A DNA stretch of 64,000 nt from the NCBI GenBank assembly GCA_008828725.1, contig MEHQ01003351.1, forward strand, positions 242,969 to 306,968, written 5' to 3'. This document shows, one piece after another, positions 24,801-36,800 of this stretch. Each line of letters starts with the position of its first letter. Position 1 is the first letter of the stretch. The position numbers and the translations under genes are program-made. Source of the DNA: Saccharina japonica. Taxonomy: Eukaryota > Sar > Phaeophyceae > Laminariales > Laminariaceae. A model generated the notes under the pieces. It made no database searches. It saw only the letters and a program-made list of their open reading frames with translations, and was not told the DNA's origin.

Positions 24801-27800
24801 CGCCTAGCGCCGACCCTTCAGATGGAGGTAGCGACGGGGACCTTGACATTGACCGCGCTGACGGCAACCTTGACCGCGGTGACGGGGACGTTGACGGCCG
24901 TGATGGAGACCTTGACCGCCGTGACGGCGATAGTGACGGCGGCGGTGGCGGTGGGAGTGGGGGTGACAGCGGGTCGTACAAGTTTCGGGCGTTCACTCCC
25001 CTATCGGAAGAGCGCGTCAAGATTGTGCACGACGAGATCAGGCAGATCAGCCCCCGTGCCAGGGAGGCCTTGGAAGAGGTGGGTGCAGCAAGAGACGCGT
25101 GCTACGGTAGAGGTGTACTCGTACCATGTTTTTGCCTTGTAAGGGTGGTCACTTGAGAACCTCAATACTAATAGTAAGTCAAAAACTGATCTTGGAGGGA
25201 AATTCAAGTGCTCTGTGCCCGATGAACAATCCCGTGGTATTAGGTAAACAAATACATAATTTTGCAACATAATACTGAAATTCTGCCGATATTGGGTTAA
25301 GGAGCCCCGTCGTTCAGAAAAAAAGCAGTCAAAAAGTGCTACCTCTATCGTAGCACAAGTAAAAAAAAAAAAAAGCAACGGTTTCATTTACGCCCCCTTG
25401 TAGCTGTCGTCCATATGCAAGTCGTCCGCCTCACAAGCGGTTCTTAGTGGGATGCAGCTCGCCCTTCATGCGGCTCGCCCAACACCTCACGGCGCTTCGC
25501 GCTTGGTGCAAGCACTACTGTCTGTCTGCTATGAAAATCCGACGTGCTCCGTCCCGGCATTATAAGGATGCGAGAGTTTATGGTCATACGACTACGGCCA
25601 TGCATGACATGAGTACACCCCCTCCCCCCTCCCCTTCACTGCCTCCGATACGAACTATAACTCTTCTTGTTTTCCTTCCCACCCTGCTGACAACGGCTAT
25701 GCGTGACATGAATACCCCCCCACCCTCCCACCGTCTGCCATGATAAATTCACCCCCTCCCCTTCCCCCCCTGCCCATAACACCTATTCCAGTCCAAATAC
25801 CCCCCCCTCATAACCGCGATGTACACTCCCCCCCCCCTTTCTACCCTGTTAAGGTGGAAATCGACGCCGACCATATTGCTCTGGGCGAGATAATCGGTTC
25901 CGGGTCCTTCGCGGAAGTGAGGAAAGGTCGCGTTGTGGCTGGAGGAGTTCAAGAGAGATTTGGAGGCGCCGCCGACCGTGAAAACAAGACCATCGCCAAC
26001 CTTTGGAGGAGGGACAAGATGATGGAGGCGGGGGAGGGGGGTGAGGGGACGGAGGTGGCCGTGAAGGTCCTGCGCGATGTCAGGCGACAGACCTTGAAGC
26101 GCTTCTGGTTTGAGGTTCTCATCATGAAGGTGGGCGGCTTTTTTTGGACCCGTGGTCGGTTGCGTAGGGTGGGGTGGTCGGTTGCTCATTGCTGTCCTGC
26201 AACATGGTAGCGAAATTTGCACCCCCCCTTCTCAGAAAGCCTCCCCACCCCCCCCCCCCCCCTTTCCCCCGCAAGGCCACCTCCTTGAAGAAGGGGTTTA
26301 CCGTGACCCGCCTGCCCCTCTCCCCGCCCCTCACACTTCTACCACGAAGGCTTTTCTCCTTCCTTCCTTCCTTCCTTCCTTCCTTCGGGGCATCTCCCGT
26401 CTATATATTCCCACGTGTTCCAACTCGTCCAACCCGGGGAATATTCGACCCCCTCCCCACCCCCCACACTTCTACTACGAAGGCTTTTCTCCTTCCTTCC
26501 TTCCTTCCTTTTTTCCTTCGGGGTATCCCTGGTCTATATATTCCCACGCATTCTAACCCGGGGAATATTCGACCTCCTCCCCTCCCGGACTCGGTTGGTT
26601 TCCCCCTTGTCTGATAACGGTACCCAGGATTTGGACCACCCGAACATCGTGCGCTTGCTTGGAGCAACTTGGCGAGGAAGGCGGCTCATGATGATTGTGA
26701 GTCAGTCCCCTGGTCGATCATCTTCCTTTTTTCTTCTTGATTGTGTTTTCTTTTTTGTAGCGTAGTCTAATTGCTTTTTTGCGATTCTGTTTTTTTTCTC
26801 TCTCTTTTTTTCTTTTGTTGCTCCAATGACGTACCGTTTCGTGACCATGACGGGGTATGAATTGACATGACCGGGTATGCCAAGATATTAATACCGTGAT
26901 ATAACGTTGGCATGACGAGATGCGATGTGGTGTGACTTGATCTGGCGGGACATGCAGCGATAATGCCGTGACATGATGACATGGCATGCCGTGACATTGG
27001 CTGATATGACGTGACGTTACGGGATATCACCAGGACTCTTCACGGGTCATGACCCGACCGGCGGGTCGGGTCAGGATTTTTTTGAATGTCGCGGTTCGGA
27101 TGGGGTCGGGTCGGGTCGGGTCGGTTCGGATCGAGTACGGTACGGTACGGTACGGTACGGTAGGGTCGGGTCAGGAGGTTTTCGAACTTTCATGGGTTGG
27201 GTCGTGTCACCCTTACCTGACCCGATCCGACCTGACCCGCGAGGCTTGACCCGACCCATGAACTGCCCTCGATATTTCGGCCTACGGCGCGACATGCCGT
27301 GACATTACGGAATATAACGTGACATGACGGGACATCCGTAAAATGACGGGACATGTCCTGACATGCCGTATCGTGACGGGATATGCGGTGACGTATGGTG
27401 ACATACCGTGACATTACGGGATATGTCGTGACATGGCGTGGTATCGTATGACGTTTACTACTGTAGGTGGAGTACGTGCCGAGGGGAAACCTTGCAACAG
27501 TGCTGGAGGAGGGTCCGCGGCTGACTTGGAAAGACCAGAAGTATGACATATGCGTCGGCATCGCCACAGGGATGGCGTACCTTCATCGATTCAGGTAAGG
27601 CCAACTAGTGTTGTTGTTGTTGTTGTTGTCGTTGTCGTTGTTGGGGGATTTGGTGTTGGTGTTGGTGGTGGTGTTGTTGGTGTTGGTGTTGGTGGTGGCG
27701 GTGGTGGTGGTGTTGGTGTTGGCGTTGGTGTTGGTGTTGTAGGTGTTGGTTGTTGTTGCTGTTGCTGTTGCTGTTGTAGTTGTAGTTGTAGTTGTCGCTG

Positions 27801-30800
27801 CTGTTGGTGTGGGTGATGGGGATGGGGATGGTGGTGGTGTTGTTGTTTTTGTTGTTCTTGATGGTGGTGGCTCTTGTTGTTTTGTGTCGGTGGTGGTGAC
27901 GGTTGTTGTTGTGTATGTTGGTGACGGTCGTGGTTGTCGAACAGACCCCGTTGCTGGAAATTATTTCGAAACCAGTCAGTGAGAAGGACGTGTATTGTAG
28001 TCGGCGTGCGAGATAGTCGTGTAACGGCATGGGGGTACGTAAAGACTATGAACATGTTTCTCCCTGAGGCGTTTCGTTTGCCCCAGGCAGTTCGGTATCA
28101 CGGCGTCGTCGTCGAGCTGTCGAATTCTATGCAGACCTACCTGCGCAGTCCACAAAGACCTCGCCTCGAGCCTACTGCTGGATGTACTCTTAGAGACTAC
28201 TCATATTCATACATATTACCATGCCGTATCGATGTATGGTTACGGTGCTGATCCGCGAATACCTATCCCGTATCAATGTGCTATATACCAAGTAGGCTTT
28301 TAGTGTTACCATCCGGTGTCGATGGAATAGCGCAGACTATGCCATATCGCCATCCTGTATCGAGGTGTCGATACCTTACCATTCCGTACCAATGTAATAT
28401 TGGTAGACTATCAACATTTCCATCTCGTATCAACGTAGTAGACTATTCGTGTCAGGCGCATGCTACGGTAGAGGTGTAAGCACCATGCTTTTTTCTGAGG
28501 GGGATCACTTGAGGAGCGCTATACTAACAGTGAGTCAAAAACTGAGACTGGAGAACAAATGTGCTACATATCCGATCAACAATCCCAGGGAATTAATTAA
28601 CTATACAACGAAAAACATATTGCGGCACAAAAATGGAATTCCGACAATTTTGGGTTAAGGTGAGGAGCCTATTGATAGTCCTTCCGAAAACGTTTCAGCC
28701 AAAAAAAGGTATACCTTATACCATATACCTCTGTCGTAGGGCGCGTCATCGTACGTATTACCATCCCGTACCCATGTACCTGGTACGACGCGTGCTACGG
28801 TAAAGGTAGCACTTTTTGGCTGAATCGTTTTCTGAATGATCGGGCTCCTTAACCCAAATTCGTCGAACTTTCATTTTTGTGACGAATGATGTTTCAGGGT
28901 ACACGTCGGTCATGGCATTTCTCATCCGGCAGCACTTTTATTTTCCTCCAAAATCATTTTTTCGGTGAGGTATGACGCTCCTTAAGTGAGGAGCTCAGAA
29001 AAAAATACATGGTGCACCTCTATCGCAGCATGCGTCTATGATAGAGGTATCATACGGTATACCTTATTTTGGCTGAAATGTTTTCGGAATGACGGGACTC
29101 CTTACCTTAACCCAAAATCGTTTCCTGCTAATTAATCAATTATTGTGTGAAATCTCCTCCGCTAATATGCGTAAGGGCCCGTTTTAACGAAGAAAAAAAA
29201 AATTCAATTTGAAAAAAAAATAAAATTCAAATCCGCTTTTCATTGGTCAGAACCCGCACCACCACCCAAGATTATACCCCAAGATCCTAATCTTTGGTGC
29301 TGGTGCGAGTGTTGACCAATGAAAAGCGAATTTGAATTTTATTTTTTCCAAATTGAATTAATTTTATACTCGTTAATTCGGGCCCTGTGTTGACCAATGA
29401 AAAGCGAATTTGAATTTTATTTTTCCCAAATTGAATTTATTTTATACTCGTTAATATGGGCCCTAAGGCCACAGGAGTGTTCATCGGGTATGCAGCAACT
29501 CATATTTTCCTCCCAAACCAGTGTGCAGGCTACTGCAGGTACAGAGCTCCTCAAGTGACCACTCTCAGATAAATCACGGTGCACCTGCATGCAGGCTACC
29601 GTAGCATGATACGTCCGTCACCTGGTACTGGAGTATGCATACGGGAACATTATTACTGCTGTCCGGTATGAATGTACCAGACTATTCACATTACCGTCGC
29701 CTATCCTGCATGCATGTATACCAAACTGTCCTCATTACCATTCCGTGGAAATGCACCAGGTACCAGGTGGTACCAGGTGGAGTGCAGTATTTATTAAAAA
29801 CCGTCCCGTATCTCTCTCTGCATCGCCCCCTGCTCGTACCCTGTTTTTTGTTCAGGTACTTCGACGAGCTGTCGAACTCGATGCAGAACTGCGTTATCCA
29901 CAGAGACCTCAAGCCGCAGAACATCCTGGTGACTCACGACTTTAAGGTCAAGATCACCGACTTTGGCGAGGCTACGGGAAAGGGAGACGACGCCGCCCGA
30001 ACTCAGGTAACCCCCTCCCCTCCCGTCCCGCCCTCCCTCCTTGCCTCCCTCCCATCTCTCCTTCCCTTTGGCAAAACAAGTACCAATCTGCTCCGACATA
30101 TAATCACCGTTTGTATGTTATTATCAATTATGAACGGTTTTTGTATTTCGAGAGAGGGTAGTAGTTTACTTTGGTTATTTTTACCGAAGTTGAAAACTGC
30201 TGAAGCTTCATGAGATTGACGCTGCCGGTACGTATGTACAAACATGTTTGTATGTTTTTGGATAAGGTTATACAGGGGTGAAATCAGTTTTTGTACGTAT
30301 GTTGTTTGTTTTTTTGGTGGCGAGATACAAAGCTGAAACGGTCGACTCTTGGAATTGAAACTGCCGTTTGCGCAAGGTGACTCAAGTACAAATCTGAAAA
30401 TGTCGGCGCCTGAGATTGCTTGACACTGTCGTTTTTTAAGGTGACCAGACACAAAGCTGTTTGTGTCGACGCTTGGTATTGAAACCGCCGTTTGTGCAAG
30501 GTGACACACATTAAAATAAACAAATGTTGACGCCTAAGATTTGACACTGCCGTTACTCAAGGTGACAAAATTAACATACAAAAATGTCGACGCCTAAGAC
30601 TGACCCTGCCGTTTCTTATGATGACGAGATACAAAGTCGAAAATGTCGACGCTTGGTATTGAAACAGATGTGTCTTAACCCATTTAGAACCCCGCCGACG
30701 TTTTCGGGGACAAAGTACTTGGAATTAGAGTTGAGTGTTTTTTACAGCGGGAAAAGGGTTTAAGATTACAAAATACGAATCTAAACAGTGTCGACGCCTG

Positions 30801-33800
30801 AGATCGACAGCTGCCGATTCTTAACGTGACGATATCCAAAGCTGAAACTGTCGTCGACGCTCTGGGGTGAAACGTCAACGGTGACAGGTGGGAACGCTTC
30901 TCTACATCGCTCCGGAGATCGTTCGTGGGGACCGGTACGACGAACGGTGCGACGTGTACAGCTTCGCGGTGGTCCTTTTGGCGATGCTGGAGCTTAGGGA
31001 GGACGTTATCACGCTCTTCGGCGAGGAGGTATGTATGTTTTTTGTGTCCTTTTTTTCCATCCCATTTATGTACCTGGTATGATTTCTGTGTCGTTTGTTT
31101 TTCCCATCCCATTTATGTATGACTTTTGTTTCATTTTGTTTTCCCATCCCATTTGGTATATCCGCCCTGTGTACTTCTCCGGCTCCCTGCCTTTCGTACC
31201 TCTGGTAGAACGCGTCCATTGAACTCCAAATAGTATTGGGATGGAACATTCTATTTTTAATCCGAAGGTTGGTGTAGACCTAGTAGGCAGGCAGACATGC
31301 TTGTACTTGTGTCTGAATTTTACTCCGTTTGCGGCAAGCCAGTCTGCTTTTTGTACGTACATAGGTGCCAGGTATTACATCTATACTGTTCTAACGGTGT
31401 GCTGCGAATCCGACGGGTACAATATAGTATCCATGTTTATCCGTTGGGTCCAATAGTCGGTTTATCCGTTGGATTCACACCGATTTGATGTTGGACCCAA
31501 CGGACGGACACCCGTTGGATTGTATCAAACGGGCAAGGTATCGGTATTTATGGCGATTTAGATCCGGCGGGTAGGGCATCGATGTCCACTGCAGGGGCCC
31601 CTTGGGACCATGATCCCACGCTGCCGGCCACAGCCAGCAGAAAAACCACTCCGAATACAATTCTGTAGATTTTGCCCCCACGCGAGTTTTGGTTGTTCAA
31701 GTAGATTGTCCCCACAAACCTGGGTGCAGTTCTGAAGAGGCTAACCTTGACCTCGTCCTTACCCTTATCCTTCTCCGTATCCTTGGCCTAGTCTTAGTCT
31801 TAGCCTTAGTCTCATAGCCGTATCCGTAACCTTAACTTTAGCCTTACCTTTAACCTTAGCCGTCGCCTTATCCTTAACCTCAACCGCACCCCTGCCCTTG
31901 TTCCTATCCTTATTCTTGCCCTTGTTCTTATCTTTAGCCTTAGCCTTAGCCTTAGCCTTAGCCTCAGCCTTAGCCTAATTATTTCCCTTGTCCTTATCCT
32001 CATCCTTGCCTTTATTATTGCTTTTGTGCTTTCCCTTGCTTGACATGACCCTTACTTTTACTCGTAACCGTATCCGTACCGTATTCGTATACGAATCCTC
32101 AACCCTAATCTTGGCACTTACCTGAACCTTATCCCTATCGTTAACCTTACCCCTAACCTTAATCCAATGCGCTTTTCCTTACCTTACCCTTATCCTTATC
32201 CGTGTTTCTTATCATTATCCTCATATTTAGTCTTATCATTATCCTCATATTTAATCTTATCGTTATCATTATATTTACTCTCACCACTATCCTTAACCCT
32301 AACCCTAACCTTAATATTAACCAAGGCGCTTCGGCGGGACGAGAACAGGGTCGGCAAGCGCAGCGTCTTCACGCACATGGCAATCACGAACAGCATCGTT
32401 AACGACAACCTCAGGCCCGTGCTTCCCGCCGAAGTCTTCCAGGTGAGACTATGTTTTTGATAAGTTCCGTTTAACGCGGCATGCTCGTATTTGCAAAACT
32501 GTGTGTGATTNCTCTCTCCTTCCTATTAATAATCGTGACTCGTGACTCAAATCCGGGGTCACAAAGTGGGCTCTTCCCCCTCCCCCCCCACTACGGTTCT
32601 TGCCTTGTATTTTTATCGCGATAATATTTCAGCACCTTCTTCCCTCGTCAACTCTCGTCGAATTGTGCTTACCAACGCTGTAATTTGCGCTCTCGACAGT
32701 TGTCGTCATTTGAGAACAAAAATCTCCATACATATGGAGACTCGAACCCTCAACCTCCAACCTAACAGGCTTCGGGGTTACCTGTCAGACCACCGGGGCG
32801 ACCGGCTCAATATGTTCCGAAGTATAATTACCGTTTGTATGTTATTATTAATTATAAACGGTTCTTGTATTTCGAAAGAGGGTGGTAGTTTATTTTGGTT
32901 ATTTTTAGCAAAGTTGAAAACTGTTGAGGCTTGATGAGATTGACGCTGCCGGTACGTCTGTACACGCATGTTTGTATTTTTTTGGGTAAGGTTATACAGA
33001 GGTAAAATCTGTTTTTGTAAGTTGTTTGTTTTTTTGGTGGGGAGATACAAAGCTGAAACGGTCGACGCTTGAAAATGAAACTGCCGTTTGCGCAAGGTGA
33101 CTCAAGTACAAATCTAAAAATGTCGACGCCTGAGATTGCTTGGCACTGCCGTTTTGTAAGGTGGCCAGATACAAAGCTGTTTGTGTCGACGCTTGGTATT
33201 GAAACCGGCGTTTGCGCAAGGTGACAAAAATACGAATCTATAAATGTTGACGTCTTGATGTTGACACTGCCATTACTTAAGGTGGCACAATTCAAATATG
33301 AAAATGTCGATACCTAAGATTGACACTGCCGTTTCTTATGGCGACGAGATACAAAGTCGAAACTGTCGACGCTTGGTAGTGAAACAGATGTGTCTTAGCC
33401 CATTTAGAACCCTGCCGTCGTTTTCGGGGACAAATTACTTGGAATTAGAGTGGAGTGTTTTTTACAGCGGGAAAAGGATCAAGGTTACAAAATACGAATC
33501 TAAACAGTGTCGACGCCTGAGATCGACAACTGCCGATTCTTAGCGTGACGATATCCAAAACTGAAACTGTCGTCGACGCTCTGCGGTGAAACGGCAACGG
33601 TGACAGGTGGGAACGCTTCTCTACATCGCTCCGGAGATCGTTCGTGGGGACCGGTACGACGAACGGTGCGATGTGTACAGCTTCGCGGTGGTCCTTTTGG
33701 CGATGCTGGAGCTTAGGGAGGATGTTATCACGCTCTTCGGCGAGGAGGTATGTATGATTTTTGTTTCCTTTTTTCCCATCCCATTTATGTACCTAGTATG

Positions 33801-36800
33801 ATTTTTGTTTCGTTTTTTTTCCCCATCCCATTTATGTATGATTTTTCTTTCATTTTGTTTTTTCTCATCCCATTTAGTAGTGTTGGCCCTGTGTACTTCT
33901 TGGGCTCCCTGCCTTTCGTATCTGTGATAGAACACGTCCACTGAACTCCAAATAGTATCTATTTTCAATCCGAAGGTGTAGACCTGGTAGGCAGGCAGAC
34001 ATGCTTGTACTTGTGTCTGAATTTTACTCCGTTTGCGGCAAGCCAGTCTGTTTTTTGTACGTACATAGGTGCCAGGTATTACATCTACACTGTTCTAACG
34101 GTGTGCTGCGAATCCGACGGGTACAATATAGTACCCATGTTTATCCGTTGGGTCCAATACTCGGTTTATCCGTTGGATTCACACCGATTTGATGTTGGAC
34201 CCAACGGACGGACACCCGTTGGGTTGTATCAAACGGGCAAGGTATCGGTATTTATGGCGATTTAGATCCGGCGGGTAGGGCATCGATGTCCACTGCAGGG
34301 GCCCCTTGGGACCATGATCCCACGCTGCCGGCCACAGCCAGCAGAAAAACCACTCCGAATACAATTCTGTAGATTTTGCCCCCACGCGAGTTTTGGTTGT
34401 TCAAGTAGATTGTCCCCACAAACCTGGGTGCAGTTCTGAAGAGGCTAACCTTGACCTCGTCCTTACCCTTATCCTTCTCCGTATCCTTGGCCTAGTCTTA
34501 GTCTTAGCCTTAGTCTCATAGCCGTATCCGTAACCTTAACTTTAGCCTTACCTTTAACCTTAGCCGTCGCCTTATCCTTATCCTCAACCGCACTCCTGCC
34601 CTTGTTCCTATTCTTATCCTTGCCCTTGTTCTTATCTTTAGCCTTGGCCTCAGCTTTAGCCTTAGCCTCAGCCTTAGCCTAATTATTTCCCTTGTCCTTA
34701 TCCTCATCCTTGCCTTTATTATTGCTTTTGTGCTTTCCCTTGCTTGACATGACCCTTACTTTTACTCGTAACCGTATCCGTACCGTATTCGTATACGAAT
34801 CCTCAACCCTAATCTTGGCACTTACCTGAACCTTATCCCTATCGTTAACCTTACCCCTAACCTTAATCCAATGCGCTTTTCCTTACCTTACCCTTATCCT
34901 TATCCGTGTTTCTTATCATTATCCTCATATTTAGTCTTATCATTATCCTCATATTTTAGTCTTATCATTATCCTCATATTTACTCTCACCACTATCCTTA
35001 ACCCTAACCCTAACCTTAATATTAACCAAGGCGCTTCGGCGGGACGAGAACAGGGTCGGCAAGCGCAGCGTCTTCACGCACATGGCAATCACGAACAGCA
35101 TCGTTAACGACAACCTCAGGCCCGTGCTTCCCGCCGAAGTCTTCCAGGTGAGACTATGTTTTTGATAAGTTCCGTTTAACGCGGCATGCTCGTATTTGCA
35201 AAACTGTGTGTGATTCTTCATGTGCGCATGATACTGCTAGGTACGGTATTGGTTCCTTTATAGTGCCGGTAGTGCCGGGATATATGCGCCAGCTAACAAT
35301 GCTGGCACTGTAGCGGCAACCGGCATTACTCCGCAGACGGTATATATACACACTGGTGAAATCCATCTGCTGTGCCAAGCGAATCCCAGAAGCACTGTGT
35401 ATAGCGGGCAACGGGCACGGCTCAACCGACACTATGGAGGGACCACTGCTATTTTTAGATGGTAGTAGTTGACGGCTCCCGTGGGTACTGCTAAAAATAA
35501 ATATATACGTATATATATGAGAAACAAAATGAAATGCCGAGTAACAGGACGTGTTTTTTAAGGCGGTCAGCCTATCATGATTGCTAAAAATAAATTTATG
35601 CGTATATATATATATAAACAAAATGGAATGCTGAGCAACAGGACGAGGTTTTTTAAGGCAGTCAGCCTATCATGATTATTATGCGCAAGCACGGATATTT
35701 CCAGGGCTGTTCACGAAGCGGGTCAAAACTCGCGGTTCGGGTCGAGTAAGGGTGGCCCGACCCGATCCGCGACAGTTCCAAAACCTCCCGACCCGACCCG
35801 ATCAGTGACATTTCGAAAAAAATCTGGCTCAACCCGCGGGTCTGTTCTCTGGCCCGTCAAGAGCCCTGGACATTTTTCGTTTCGATTTCGATTCGGTTTT
35901 TATTTTTCGTTTTGGATTTCGGTCTCCTCGTATATACCGCGTCTATTTAAACTTGAAGTGTTGCGCCGCGCGTTTTTAGTTTTAGCTTCCCGCTCGATCC
36001 GCTGCTCGTTCTCTGTTTTTACCCCCCCCCTCCTTCCTTTCCCCCCCGCTCCCCTCCGCCCTCAACTCCCCTCCCCTCCCCTCCTTTCCCTTGCTTGGAC
36101 CAAAACAAAAACGTACTTTTTTTTGGGGGGTTTTTTTCCAACATTTATTTTCATTAAAAAGACGCTGAAGATTCTGATCGAGCAATGCTGGGAGCCAGTG
36201 CCGGCGCTGAGGCCGACGTTCGACGAGATCCTCGAGTTTCTGGAGACTATCGCGAGGGATGAGGTGACCTATATTTGTTTCATCAGTCTACGTATGTATG
36301 CGTCAGCGGTATATAGGTACATATGGGCGCAATACCATGACCTAGTATGCAACGAAAAATATCGCAAGAAAAAAAAAACGGAATTCCGGCGATTTTGGGT
36401 TAAGGGCCCATCTTAACGAAGACAGCAAAAATTCAATTTGGAAAAAATAAAATTCAAATTCGCTTTTCATTGGTCAACACACGCACCAGCATCAAAGATT
36501 AGGATCTTGGGGGGTGCTGGTGCGTGTGTTGACCAATGAAAAGCGATTTTTTATTTTTATTTTTCCAAATTGAATTTATTTTATACTCGTTAATGTGGGC
36601 CCTTAAAATAAATTCAATTTGGAAAAATAAAAATTCAAATTCGCTTTTCATTGATCAACACACGCACCAGCACCAAAGATTAGGATCGTGGGGCATAATC
36701 TTGGGTGGTGGTGCGGGTTCTGACCCAACGAGAAGCGGATTTGATTTTTTTTTTTTTCAAATTGAATTTATTTTACAGTCGTTAAAACGGGCCCATATTA

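Larger units (their letters stand above)
30088..32511 (+). repeat. Tandem duplication, unit 1 (receptor exons 15a and 16a)
   Basis: Homologous to 32816-35216. Identity looks lower in the first intron part (perhaps 85-92% by eye) and almost complete from about 31300 on. The unit holds a minisatellite (30185-30890), exon 15, an intron, a telomere-like tract and exon 16. The last base before the copies diverge is the single N at 32511. Confidence 0.93.
32816..35216 (+). repeat. Tandem duplication, unit 2 (receptor exons 15b and 16b)
   Basis: Second unit, offset about 2,705-2,720 bp from the first. It is colinear over the minisatellite, exon 15b, the intron, the telomere-like tract (34440-35030) and exon 16b. 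A short segment of the telomere-like tract near 34930-34980 differs in length from unit 1. Confidence 0.93.
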
